This document shows, one piece after another, positions 11,667 to 22,163 of a stretch of 64,000 nucleotides of DNA. This stretch comes from Ceratotherium simum simum (taxonomy: Eukaryota > Chordata > Mammalia > Perissodactyla > Rhinocerotidae). Location: NCBI RefSeq assembly GCF_000283155.1, contig NW_004454177.1, positions 1,558,802 through 1,622,801 of the forward strand, read 5' to 3'. Both the position numbers and the translations under genes were made by a program. Each line of letters starts with the position of its first letter. Position 1 is the first letter of the stretch. The notes beneath the pieces are model-generated. The model worked only from the letters and a program-made list of their open reading frames with translations, was not told the DNA's origin and did not search any database.

Positions 11667-12165
11667 CTGGAACAAGAAAGGAAACAGTTATTAGAATGTG
11701 GTGGTCATAGCAATGGTGGAGACTTAAGGAAGAACACAGACAGGTGCCCTCATAAATTCTGCTTCCCAAATAACAAAGGAGGGAGTCCCTCGGTCAGACA
11801 AAAGCTGTTTCTTTCCTTCACAGCAGCAGAATAAGCGGGGAGGGGTAACAAATCCTGAATCAACCCACAATTCGAAGATCAAGAGCCACACATCTGGCTT
11901 TTCTGTAGGAGCTATGGATCAGCTGAGAGGTAATCGTTTCACTTGGCTCCACAACAATTCCAACTGATTATCACTGGCCCCACCATTCAGATGAGGAAAC
12001 TGAGACCTAAAGGAATGAACTAATTTATGTAGAAATAGAGCAAATTTTATAATCCTGTGACTCCCTAAGCTGTACTGCCTTTGTTTTGAAATAAAGTCTC
12101 TTAGCTTCTGGGTGGCCCTGATGGAAAAACAATGGAAAAAGATGGAATATTTTCAAAGTTTAATA

Positions 12166-12363
12166 CAACGTTTCTCAACAGCATTGGGTCAAATAATTCT
12201 TTGTCGTTGGTGCTGTCCTGTGCATTCTAGGGTTTTTAGCTGCATCCCTGGCCCCTACTCACTAGATGCCAGTAGCACCCTTCAAGTTGTGACAACCAAA
12301 AATGACTCCAGATATTGCCAAATGTCCCCTGGGGGGCAAAACTGCTCCTGTTGAGAACCACTG
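12166..12363. mobile_element. hAT-Charlie non-autonomous element, MER20-like
   Basis: About 198 bp with inverted ends CAACGTTTCTCAACA (left) and the complement of TGTTGAGAACCACTG (right). The interior contains the family-typical 'GTGACAACCAAAAATG' and 'GATATTGCCAAATGTCCCC'. It is flanked by 8-bp GTTTAATA and GTTTAAAG, which fits a decayed hAT target duplication. Confidence 0.8.
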
Positions 12364-12599
12364 GTTTAAAGTACAGACTGTTATTCTAAGACACTCTAAA
12401 AAACAAACCAAACCAAACCAACCTACCTACACATGGGAATGGCTTTTCTTTCTCTTTTGTACATGTTTAAATGGGGGAGATCCATCTACTGCCCAAGCCA
12501 GAACACTAAAGATGCAACTAGAGGAAATTTAAGGAATGTGAGAAATTAAGGGGCTTGCTCAAATCACAGAGATACAAGTAGAAGCTGAATCTTTGGTTT

Positions 12600-12745
12600 T
12601 GAGCACTTTTTCTGCTATACCGCATTGCATTTCTTTGTTGTAAGCCCCATGAGGCATGGGCTTTGTGTCTTGTTCACAATGTATCCCCAATGCTCAGCAG
12701 GTTATCAGCTTTTGTGTTTGTTAAATGAATGAATTCACATGAATG
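12600..12745 (+). repeat. L2 LINE, 3' end
   Basis: 'GTAAGCCCCATGAGGCATGG', 'CTTGTTCACAATGTATCCCC' and a TTAAATGAATGAATT end. Confidence 0.75.
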
Positions 12746-13849
12746 AATCTCCTTAAACCATCTAGGCTGGAGGATGACACTAAGTTTACTTAAAACTCTA
12801 GAATACCACGGCAGATGTTCTAGGGCAAAGACATGGTGTGGCCTGCATTCCACATTAGGTTGCAAGAGCTAGGCCAGCTACACAGGGCAGGGCCACCCAG
12901 TTCTCCAAATCACCACCAGGGGGCCGCACAAGGGCAGAGACCTGAGCCGGCCCAGTTCTTAGAAAGTGGTCGCAGATTCTTGGAGAGGGACTGACTCTCC
13001 CCTTCCTACAAGGAAAGCAAGCAAGCAAGGGCCTGACCACCTCTCACTCAATATGTACCTTAGGAATCAGCCACAGTCCTGGCTGAGACGCACTTCACTC
13101 ATTTGTGAAGGATTTGGGTTTTGTGGCTACAGCATTAGTTTTGGTCCTTGTGGGAGTTTTAGTGGTTTCAACAATAGCTACTGTGGGATGAAAAAGAGCC
13201 ATCTCCCTGAGGTAGAGGGATAGGAACAGGAAATAATTTGCCTCTCTATTATGCCATTTCTCTGAAATATTCAACTCCTGTGAAATGGCAGGCTCCACCA
13301 AAGTCAGAAAGCAGAGACCGGTCCCGGGGGAGGAGGGGTGCCTGGGGAGGGGGTCTAAGGACGCCCCGCTCCCAAAGGAGACAAGGTGTCTTAAGGGCCT
13401 GGAGTTCCTCTGAGAGTGGAGACCTCGCTGCTATCCCACTCAGTGGTGCTGGGCCCTCAACACACTCTTCCTCGAGTCCTGAGCCCTATTGGGGCTTTTC
13501 TGGAAAAGATGAACACGGAGCAAAAGGACCGAGTCAGGGATGAAAATAGCAGCAAGAAACAATGGCAGGTGAGGTACAGGCCAAAGGTCAGGAGACCAAG
13601 GAGCAAACCGCGTGGCTTTACTCAGGCCTTCCCCGTCTCTGGCCCTCCGCACGATGTGGGGTTGGCAAGCCCAGCTCCAGCCTTGCATTCAACACTTGGA
13701 TTCAGTTGTGCCGCTCGCACCTTCTGCTCTGGCCAGGGCGGCCTCCACACTGTCCTCCGTGCTTGCCCTGTTCCTTTCTGCCTGTGCTCACGCTGCCTGC
13801 CCCCCTGCAGGGCCCTTCCTCCATCTACAGATCAACAAGGTCCCAGTGT

Positions 13850-14043
13850 AAGCTTCCTCTCTTCTGTGAAGGTGGAACCACTCCACCTCATGATGGCCTC
13901 TCTCCTCTCAAGCTCTGTGATCACACAGTGCCTGACCTGAGATTCCCAACTGTACCGCTAGCCAGGAGAAACCATTTCTTATGCTCTGTTGCATTCCTCA
14001 TAGATAAACATATAGTAGGTGCTCAATAAATACCTGCAGATTG
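13850..14043 (+). repeat. L2 LINE, 3' end
   Basis: Diverged L2 sequence ending 'ATAGTAGGTGCTCAATAAATA' just before the ERE target site. Confidence 0.6.
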
Positions 14044-14056
14044 TGACTTCATTCTT

Positions 14057-14250
14057 TTTTTTTTTTTTTCTGAGGAAGATTGACCCTGGGCTAACATCCG
14101 TGCCCATCTTCCTCTACTTTATATGGGGCACCACCACAGCATGGCTTGCCAAGCGGCGCAACGGTCCGCACCCGGGATCCAAACCTGCGAACCCCCGACC
14201 ATCAAAGTGGAGCACGAAAACTTAACCACTATGCCACCGGGCTGGCACCA
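14057..14250 (-). mobile_element. ERE SINE, short (single-module) form
   Basis: Minus-strand equine SINE: a poly-T stretch (its A tail), then the complement of the CTTCCTCAG tail module, the TATAAAGTAGAGGAAGATGG core and the tRNA-like head ending in CCAGCCCGG-type sequence. It is flanked by a perfect 13-bp target duplication TGACTTCATTCTT at 14044-14056 and 14251-14263. It lacks the second 3' module seen in the two other copies. Confidence 0.93.
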
Positions 14251-15086
14251 TGACTTCATTCTTAAAGAAGCCAACAAAGACTCCCCACCCCACTGTCTCT
14301 GTCGCACTGCAGGTAAGGATCTTGCTCAGCTCAGTGAGCTTGTCTGCACTGGAGTCAGACTAGGAGATGCTTGGCACACTTCTCCTTCTTGTCCTCTCTC
14401 CATGCCTCCTGCCTCTAAGTCAGCACACATCCTGAGCATCCCTTTAAGTTAATTCCTTTGACGGGAAATCTCGGTTGCTTGAACTAAGAGCTGCCATGAA
14501 AAGAGCAGGAGCCATCTTGCAGGGGTGGCACTTTTGGCCTGACTTTTGAGGCTTAGAGGTCTGTCTAATGGGTTTCAGCGAGTTGAAGGGTGTTGGCTCA
14601 GTGGGTTTTATTATTCTTTGATAGAAAGTGGTTCCACTCTATGTACTATGCTACCCCCTGAGCAAAGCCCTGGGTCCTTCTGGAGTGAGACCCAGATAAA
14701 TGCCTGCATGGGAGGGAGTTTGGCAAGAAGAAAGGAAGGTTCCTTAATTCTGAACTGGGAGAAGAAGGTGGCACTACAAAAGAATACATTTCTAGTTCCA
14801 TGGGGAACAGTCATTTGTGTACCTTTAACTTGGGTGTTAGTGAGTAGGCATTGGACATTCTCTCAAGAGGGTTAGCAGAACAGTAGTTTAATATTTTTAA
14901 AATGGAGTGAAGAAGTATGGGATGCTGCAGGAAATGGCTGTGATCTTTGTCATGTTCTGCCCGTGCCTGCAGGACCCTCCACCTCCTGACTCCATCTCAC
15001 TCCTCCACAATAATTACCCATCCCTTTCCTTCCCAACTCTCTGATCCACAGGACCCAGGGCTGGCCTGGCAGCTGTGTTGGCTCAC

Positions 15087-15285
15087 CGGTTTTGGATGCC
15101 GCCTCCGCAGCAAAGTCAGCGGCAAACTTCTTGAGGACCTCTGCGCTGTCTTCCTTCACGAAGAGGCCGATGAAGTTGGAGGAGGTATAGAGCTCCAGGG
15201 GCAGCGGGGCTGAGAACTTACATTTCCAGCGACTGACGGTGGTCTGCAGGGCTTCCCCCAGGGCATCCACCTTGCTGTCCTCACA
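15087..15285 (-). CDS. UBASH3B: UBASH3B exon 4 (middle of 2H-phosphoesterase domain)
   Basis: 199 bases: 66 codons, CEDSKVDALGEALQTTVSRW through FAADFAAEAASKT, plus the first base of a glutamate codon. The acceptor is tgccag and the donor gtgagc. This is the central part of the 2H-phosphoesterase-like fold between the two HxT motifs. It includes the LELYTSSNFIGLFVKEDSAEV segment, which I recognise from UBASH3B. The frame is open throughout. The single overhanging G pairs with AA at the start of exon 5 to give the EVHVEP junction expected in the protein. No frameshift or unusual codon is seen. Confidence 0.96.
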
Positions 15286-16654
15286 CTGGCAGGGGAAAGC
15301 AAGAGGCTTCACTCAGAGACAAGGGGAGACAGACATCGGCTGCCACTTAACATGTGGCATCTTCTGCCCAGAGCTGGAGGCTGATGATGCAATTACTAAA
15401 TGAACGCTTCTGTTTGTGAGGAGAGAGAAGAACTGCAGACTCCCAATTAGGAAATGGATTATCCAACTGGTAAATTAAACTAGGGCAATGGATGACCTCT
15501 CCCCTCCCTCCCTGCTCTGATGTGCCCCTCTGAACCCAGCCAGAATGCAGTAGGACTGGTCCAGCAGAAAGGAAGAATGGAGGAACATGTCAGGAAAGAA
15601 TACCACACCCCAGGATAAATTGTGGTATGTTTTCTATTGTTTTGCATCATCTGTGCCTGTTCTATTCCTCTTAGACAATCAAAAATTGACTCTACTTCCG
15701 CCCCCATGATAGTTGGGAAGAATGAGGCTCAGAGAGCTGTGACATCACCCTCCTACCCTCTTCAGAGCATTGGAAGAATGAGTGTCTACAACTCTGAATG
15801 CTTTTGAGAACGATTCTGGGATGACTAAGAGGAAATGATAATCATTTTAATTTTCAGAGTGAATGGTAAGGGAGATGATGTTAGGAACATATTTTTACCT
15901 GAAAAAAAAAAAGAAAGAGGGAGAGAGACTCTGGAAAAAACAACCCAAAATATTAAAAAAATATATTATCTTAAAGTGCTACCATTCTGCCTTGTCTTGA
16001 ATATACCTGGATAGATCAATTCTTCTCCATCTTCCCAGAGAGCTAAAGTAGATGAAACATATTTATTACAGTGAGGGGGATTTAATTTAGTCATTAAATA
16101 AGCTTTGTGATAGCTAGGATTATGAACTAGGTAACTATGCCAGGTGAAAGGTATCTCTGTCATCTCTAGAAAGATCTAACGAGACAAAACCCATGGGCAG
16201 TGTCCAAGAGGCTAAAGTTGCTTTCCCTGTCTATAGACTACGTTTCTTGTTCCCAGCTCTCTACTTTCTACTCTTTCCTTGCTGGGAGAGTGGAAAGGTT
16301 GCCAGCTGACAAGGGTGAAGCTGGGTTAGCGCATCTGTTCCCTTTGTGGCTGCCAGACCAATGTGTCACTCAGTGGGTCAGGCTTGTCCCTAGGCTCCTG
16401 AGGAGCACGCGGTCATCACAATGCTACACCAAACCTAGAGTGCTCCTGGGCCCCAGCAGATATTGGAAAGAGGAGCTGGGGTGAGTAGCCGTGGACCTCA
16501 CTGATGCCTCCAAGGCCCATCCAACTCTAGGGGCCCATGACTATTCCCGCCAGCTTCCCGAGGGACTCCTGACTTTGACTCCAGGTCCCAAGGGGCTGGC
16601 TGGGGTACGGGAGGCAGGCTCCCCAGGGCGGGGGGTAAGGGGATTGTAGCTCAC
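15286..16654 (-). other. UBASH3B: UBASH3B intron 3
   Basis: 1.4 kb between exons 3 and 4. There is an A-rich/purine-rich stretch at about 15901-15960. I recognise no repeat or RNA gene in the remainder. Confidence 0.85.
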
Positions 16655-16841
16655 CATGAAGAACTGGCAGAGGGTGATGTGGGGGAAGATGTTGTGTGCC
16701 TTGTTCTTTCCGCAGATCTGCTTCGACTGTTGCCAAAAGTCAGAGAGCTTCTGTGCTAAGGGGCCAGTGGGGCGGAGGTAGAGGACATACTCCCGGGGCA
16801 GGGGGTCATCCAGGAAGGGATCCCCGACATGGGAGAATAAC
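16655..16841 (-). CDS. UBASH3B: UBASH3B exon 3 (2H-phosphoesterase domain, first HxT motif)
   Basis: 187 bases: one base completing the exon 2 tryptophan, then 62 codons from LFSHVGDPF to LCQFFM. The acceptor is ttacag and the donor is gtgagc. The exon begins the N-terminal 2H-phosphoesterase-like domain of UBASH3 proteins, related to 2',3'-cyclic nucleotide phosphodiesterases. The first signature is visible as F-P-H-I-T-L near the exon end, giving the histidine and threonine of the first HxT motif. The exon also carries the conserved YVLYLRPTGPLAQKLSDFW stretch. The donor falls between codons (phase 0), and exon 4 resumes directly with CEDSKVD. Confidence 0.96.
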
Positions 16842-17589
16842 CTGTAAGAGAGAAGAGAGCCAAGCAGGCCTCACTTCAGAATAATGGAAGGGAGCGAAGA
16901 GACAGATCCACCCTCCGTATGTTCCACACCCCAGGTACTACAAGGGGAAAGGTTTTCATTTTTCTGCTTTAAAATGCTGCTACCCCTCAAAGCTCACACT
17001 TTATAACCAACTCTCAGATGCACCAACTTCTCTTCTCCTGTCTGTCATACTGCACCCGGGGCCCACAACTCCCTAAAAAAAATCCCAAATTTGCTCTCCA
17101 GGAAGCATTCTGGGATAAACCCCAAATCCTTTCCCAGTCCACCAGTACAGTTCCAACCTGGCCTGTCCCTTCAGTTCAGTCTATGATTAAACCCATGTGC
17201 CTCCAAAGACAAGGGAAGCTTCTCTAGGGTAGCTTTGTGGGGTCTGCCCTGGGTAGCCATATCCTAGAGGGTAAGCAGGATTTTTTCTAAACTGATTTGC
17301 CCAGCATCCACACCCCTAAAGTGTATCTTTCAGTGACTGGAGGGGGTGGATATTGTGATGGGGCTCTATCTTGGAAATACTTTGAATTTCTTTCACAGCT
17401 TAAGGAGAAGGACGCCTTGGGGCCAGGGCAGAGGAGGCAATCAGCTTGATAAATGGGTTGTCACGTGGTCTTTTGGCTCATCTCCCCCCTGGAAGGGTCC
17501 ATTAGAGAAAGGCTGCACATCCCTGCTCATCCACATACACTTCGAGTTAATTACATGCTATTTTCTCAATTTATTTATTTCATACCAAC
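16842..17589 (-). other. UBASH3B: UBASH3B intron 2
   Basis: 748 bases between exon 2 and exon 3, with donor gttggt and acceptor ttacag. No repeat family or other gene was recognised. Confidence 0.85.
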
Positions 17590-17643
17590 CAGTCACATGC
17601 TGCCTGAACACTTCTTCCTCCTGTGGATGCCAAGGCTTTTTGT
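17590..17643 (-). CDS. UBASH3B: UBASH3B exon 2 (end of UBA domain), 54 bp
   Basis: This short exon was found by looking for the codons that must precede exon 3. On the minus strand a pyrimidine-rich tract and cag acceptor are followed by 54 bases, then a gttggt donor. After one base completing a split alanine codon it reads QKALASTGGRSVQAACD plus TG, the first two bases of the tryptophan codon finished by exon 3. These residues form the last helices of the UBA domain, which binds ubiquitin and mono-ubiquitinated receptors. The start of the domain, including the MGF-type loop, is encoded by exon 1, which is not in the window. The donor (gttggt) is weaker than the others in this gene. Length (18 codon equivalents) and phases fit both neighbours exactly. 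Confidence 0.93.
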
Positions 17644-17819
17644 CTGGAAGAAAAAAATCAAATTTCTATTGTTAATATTTTTAGCCTCTTCTCAGTTCTT
17701 CTCCCTGCAGTAGCGAGAGCTGAATGTGAAGTAAGTGACATCAAAGCCTCCTCCATGGCGGGGAGACACCTGCAGCAGGGTTTTCCCCGAAGGGTCATAG
17801 CAAGGCACATGGAAATTAG

Positions 17820-17990
17820 GACTTGTAATTAATTTCCATGTCATTAGCATTGGATTTGCATGCAGCCTGACAGCCCATACAGTCTATTTTCAGCAGCTTT
17901 CAGATCAGAGTTTTATTTTTGCTTCCCGAAAGGTTGTCATGTCTTGGTTCTTCCCCCTTCCTTTTCACCCACTCGCTTTTACTGACCCAG
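17820..17990. promoter_or_regulatory. Candidate intronic regulatory block upstream of exon 2
   Basis: About 180 bp upstream of exon 2 (in the gene's sense), an AT-rich, repeat-free block carries a homeobox-type TAATTAATT at 17826-17834 and a perfect octamer ATTTGCAT at 17854-17861. These are real motif matches in the sequence. Regulatory activity is only inferred. Confidence 0.2.
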
Positions 17991-18131
17991 ATCCCCTATA
18001 GAGAGAGCGTTTATTTGCGGCCTCTTGGCAAACTGTGTTAGAAAGTGGTGCTGATAGTATTAAAACTTGAGGCAAGATGCCCAAAGGACCATTGGTTTGG
18101 TTCAATTCAGTGCCTCCTCTCACCCACCTCC

Positions 18132-18148
18132 AACCACCACCACCACCA
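18132..18148. repeat. (ACC)n microsatellite
   Basis: AACCACCACCACCACCAG: five to six CCA units, short and probably stable. Confidence 0.9.
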
Positions 18149-18419
18149 GCCTCAGGCTGGACCCATAATCTCTCATGATTTTATAGACATCTTTGGGGAC
18201 AAGTAGCCCTGGGTAAAAGAGTATGGCCAGAGCAGTGATGTTCTCACTCCCACTGCTGGAGAAACAACACCAAGCTCTACTACTGGTGGGGCAGTGTCGC
18301 AGGATGGTTATGGCAGTGAGGCCCTTGTGTCCAAGCAACAAGTAGAGTGCTTCTGAAATTTCAGCCCAGTCTCCAAGAGCCAGAGAGTTCTGGGTTTGTA
18401 TCCAGCTTTGCTGTCAGTC

Positions 18420-18760
18420 ATCCATCCATTCATGCATTCGTGTTTATGTTTATTCAATAAATACTTACTGAATTGCTATTATTTTGTCATTATTACTGTG
18501 CTAGGCTCCAGGAATATAGTGAAAAACAAAACTTATAAGGCCCCTGCCCTCAAGGAGCTTTCAGCGGAGCAGGCATGAACACATTAATCCTACAGATCAT
18601 TACTGAATTACATTGGTGATAAGTGCAATGAAGGGAGAGCACAGGGAACCATAAGAACATACGACAGGGAGACCTAACCTGGGCTGAGAGGTCGGGGAAG
18701 GCTTTACTGAGGAAGTGACATTTCAAGTGAGACCTGAAGAGGGTAGACTCCTCTGGGTGG
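18420..18760 (-). repeat. L2 LINE fragment
   Basis: Reverse L2: 'TTCAATAAATACTTACTGAAT', 'CCTGCCCTCAAGGAGCTTTC' and 'GGTCGGGGAAGGCTTTACTG'. Confidence 0.75.
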
Positions 18761-18769
18761 GAGTGGGTG

Positions 18770-18798
18770 GGGTGTGTGTGTGGTGGTTGTGGTGGTAG
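18770..18798. repeat. GT-rich simple repeat
   Basis: GGTGTGTGTGTGGTGGTTGTGGTGGT, at the end of an L2 fragment. Confidence 0.85.
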
Positions 18799-19069
18799 AA
18801 GACACATAGGACATCTACTCTATCATGAGGTGTGTATATAAGGAGCCTTGAACAGTGCCTGAAACGTTGGAGGTAACCAATAAATGATCATTCCCATCCC
18901 TTTATACTACACACCGATTCAAGGGCCTTGGGATAGGGAAGAGAGGGGAGGGAATTCTAGTTTAAATCGACACTCTTTCTAAGCATCTTTTTCCCAACTG
19001 GCTGCTAAACCCAACTCCTCCTTCCCTTTCCTGGTCCCTCTAGGGAGCCAGTAGATGCTGTGAGAATCA

Positions 19070-19240
19070 CAGAGGGTCAGACTGGAAGGGACCTCAGACA
19101 TCATCTGTGAGCCCAACATCTTTGCTTTATACAAGGGGAAACTCAGGCCAAAGAAATAAAGTAACGCGCTCAAAGCAGCCTGGCTAAGGTGATGGCTGAG
19201 TGAAGGCCAGCCTCTGTCGCTCGGCTCCACAGCCCAAGGT
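19070..19240 (-). repeat. MIR3-type SINE
   Basis: 'GACTGGAAGGGACCTCAGAC', 'ATCATCTGTGAGCCCAACAT' and 'GGGGAAACTCAGGCCAAAGA' follow the reverse MIR3 pattern. Confidence 0.7.
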
Positions 19241-19859
19241 TAAATAAATACCTTCCTTTTCCCCATGAAAATCTGAGCACAAAGACCAAATGATCAGGAT
19301 AAAGAAATCTGCACAGCTAAGTAGAACAGCACTACAGAAGACACACCTACTTACAGTAAGATGAAGTTAGGAGAAGCAAGGCAGATCCCTCCGAACCTTT
19401 CGGAACAGAAGGTGGTGCAGAAAAGGCTGGAAAACAAGCGTACCCCAACCATTCTCACACCTGGATAAGGTGCTTAATTGCTGCGAGTTGCCAGCCTGTT
19501 TCCTTTACTGCTTACTAGACCATCAGAGGCCACACACATCTTGCTGTGTAACCCACACATCTTTGTGTAACAAAGAACAAGAAGAACACAAAAGAACACA
19601 AATCATGGTCTTTTAGAGGTTAGAATCTCTGAGGATTAAATCACCAAAAAAAGACCCATTGTTTCAAAAACAATTGGGTAAAGGAAAACTCATTTGTGGT
19701 ACAATGTGCTATTTATGTAAAGGATCCAATTTCTTTTTTTTCCAGGCCCTTCCTCCAATGAAATATATCTGACAAATTTAATTTATTTTTCCTAAGCACT
19801 AGGAGTACCCTCCGGAAATGAAAGATCTAATTAAGTTATGGTCCTCGTAACTCAAAAGA

Positions 19860-20170
19860 CAAGTTTTGGAGAGGGTTCAAAGATACAACTGAGAAAGATT
19901 ATGAAAGGTTTGGGTGATAAAACTATGACGAAAGGCTAAGGAAACCCAAATTCTTCTTTCTGAAGAAGACAAATCTGAGAAGTTTTCAATTTTATGGAAG
20001 GTTATCGTATCTGATGTACCTTCTCTAGTGAGGGTCAGCCAAAGTAAAATAAGCTTTTCTATGGCACAAAGGGCTTGAGTTAGATACCAGAAAGAACTTC
20101 CTGGCAGTAAGGTGCTAGAAAAGTGTTTTGCTTTTTTGGAAAGTTTCTAGAAAAAAGTCACTGATCTGAA
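19860..20170. repeat. Ancient interspersed repeat, family unassigned
   Basis: The layout 'GAAAGGCTAAGGAAACCCAA', 'TTCTGAAGAAGACAAATCTG', 'TAGATACCAGAAAGAACTTC' and CTGGCAGTAA resembles a widespread old mammalian repeat, but I cannot name it. Confidence 0.35.
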
Positions 20171-21098
20171 ACAGAGGTGTGCGATTCTCTCGGCAGGAGG
20201 TCGCGCGGGGAGTAAATTCACCACTTCCTTAGGGTCAGGAGCCACAGGCAGAGCTCTGCTGCTCCTTCACGCACTGCCAGGCTGACGACGATTTGGGTTG
20301 CGTTTGTTCCCAGAACTCTGCCCACAGAACAGACTGAACATGGGCAGTGGCAGAACACGGCCCCCCTCCCCCACCACTGAAGAACGACTGTTGCCATAGA
20401 GCTCCCACCTCCACGGTCCATCGACAGGGCCAATGCCAAGAACAGTGGGGTGTGTGGGGTGGACCCCAACACCAGGCTGAGCCTGAACAGCTGCTACCCT
20501 CAGTGACTCAGAAGTTGGCAGAGATTGCCGGAGACCTTGAGCAGATAAAGGGGGAGCGTCCCTTTCAACTCAAAGGAGAGTAGTCCAGCCATTGGATGAT
20601 AGCAATTAATTGTTTAGAGGGGACCTTCGTGGTTAGAATTGGCGGGACATGTGAACTGCTGAAGTTCAGTTACGTGAGAACACAAATTTGACTTCTGACC
20701 CTGGTCCTTACTTTCCCAATTATATCTAGGGTTCATTCTTAGCAGAATGTGAAAAAAAAAAAAGATGCAAACTCTGACGCCCTGCTAATAATGGGGAAGG
20801 ACACACAAATCAAAAAAAAAGCAATGGCTCATCAAAAAAATCAGGCAAGCAGCTGTGAGGAAATTAGCCAAATTAGGAACCAGCAGCATCCACTGAGGGC
20901 CTTGCTTCACTCCAGCTGGGAGGGCTGGGATTCCTCCCACTCTCTGCCCTCAGCTCGGTGGAATTTTGGATTCCAGGTTGGTCTGGCCCCAGGGCTACAG
21001 CTCTACCCAACCACTAGGGTTACAGAGATGCCCTCGTGCCTTTAAAGGAGGTTTGGAAAGGAAAAATCCCTTTCCAGTTCCAGTGAGACAAAGCAACA

Positions 21099-21223
21099 TT
21101 CCTTTCTCCCTCTCTTCTTCCCTTCCTTCTTTCCTTCCTTGCTTTCTTTCCTTCTTCCTTCTCTCCTTCATTCCTTTCTTTCTTTCTTTCCTTCCTTCCA
21201 CTCTCTTTTTTCCTTCTCCTCCC
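21099..21223. repeat. Polypyrimidine microsatellite, (TTCC/TTTC)n
   Basis: About 125 bases of C and T with only three interruptions (G at 21141, A at 21170, A at 21200). The composition is TTCC and TTTC units, making a purine run on the gene's sense strand. Such tracts can form triplex DNA and are often length-variable. Confidence 0.97.
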
Positions 21224-21544
21224 AAGGAACTCTTACCAGGACACCAAATGAAAACCAAAACTAAAACCAAGTGTTTATTGAGTGTAGCTCTCTGATCTAA
21301 GGTTTGACTGGTTGGGGCCCTTTCGGAGACACTAGCCTCTGGTTCCCTTGGCTGGATTCAGGCCTGACGGAGTAGATTCAGGCTGGTCCCATGTCCAAGT
21401 CCAGCAGGATTCTCACTCCCTCTCAGAACCACAGGTTTTGAGCTTGACTGGAATTTCCTGTTTAATTGTCATCCAGGCTGACTTCCTCTGCAGCCACCCT
21501 AGTTCTCTGGGGTTCCACGGTGGTCTCTGACCCTCCTGGTAGTT

Positions 21545-21760
21545 CAGTTCCTCTCAGCTGAACACCAGCTGTATGCCGGGCACTGTATTACCCCTGGGCA
21601 TACAAAGAAGAGGAACGAATGGTCCTTGCCCTTAAAGAGTTCACAGCCCTACTGAAATGAAGCAGACACACAAGCAGCTTCTTATAATGCAATATGGTAA
21701 TGGCCATGACAGAGATGTGTAGAGCGTGCTGAGGCAGCTCAGAATAGGCGTACTCACTCA
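21545..21760 (-). repeat. L2 LINE fragment
   Basis: Reverse L2: 'CAGCTGTATGCCGGGCACTG', 'GGTCCTTGCCCTTAAAGAGT' and 'GGCCATGACAGAGATGTG'. Confidence 0.7.
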
Positions 21761-21978
21761 GTGCGGGGGCTAGTTTCTGGGGCTGAGGTTCTCAAATTGT
21801 ATACAAAGCTACTCTCGGTCAGGACGCCACAGGAGGCTCAAAGGGGTGCCATGGGATATTTAAGTTTTTGAGGGAAACATAGCAATACTTAACCTCTGTT
21901 AGACATCTCACAAGCTCCACGCTTGAGGTAGTTATAGTTGCAACGTTAGACTGTGTTACATTCCTTTTGATGCCATAT

Positions 21979-22131
21979 TTTTGTGAAGCTGGAGTTTTTG
22001 CAACTGCTGTAATAAAAAGCAAGTACCCAGCAAAAACCAACGTGGAACAGGAAATGAGAGTGGCAGTGTCCAACCTGATTCTAAGGTTTGAGCAGTTGTG
22101 CAGTGCCCAACAGACACACACAGCCCATTAG
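21979..22131 (+). pseudogene. hAT (Charlie-type) transposase, C-terminal remnant
   Basis: 51 codons ending in TAG read FCEAGVFATAVIKSKYPAKT then NVEQEMRVAVSNLILRFEQL and CSAQQTHTAH. This is the end of the C-terminal hAT dimerisation region, in the 'K.NVE..MR.A.S.. PR...LC..QQ.H..H' style shared by Charlie transposases and domesticated relatives. The frame stays open a little further upstream, but most of the transposase is missing, so it is a dead fragment. Its strand is opposite to UBASH3B. Confidence 0.7.
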
Positions 22132-22163
22132 TAAATGGTTGTGATTATTTAAGAATGAAATGA

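Larger units (their letters stand above)
11667..15086 (-). other. UBASH3B: UBASH3B intron 4
   Basis: 3.4 kb between exons 4 and 5. It holds a MER20-like hAT element (12166-12363), L2 fragments (12600-12745 and 13850-14043) and a short-form ERE (14057-14250). A locally GC-rich stretch near 13310-13380 is too small and CpG-poor to be a CpG island. The rest is unassigned. Confidence 0.85.

Noticed and set aside
13300..13400. GC-rich patch as a possible promoter CpG island
   Set aside because: Only about 80 bases, few CpGs, and lies in the middle of intron 4 with no first-exon features.
13416..14029. Overlapping 174-aa and 155-aa plus-strand frames in a GC-richer stretch
   Set aside because: They overlap in different frames, end in L2 sequence and show no domain; GC content reduces stops by chance.
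20995..21270. Lys/Arg/Glu-rich minus-strand frame
   Set aside because: It is the translation of the purine strand of the TTCC/TTTC microsatellite.
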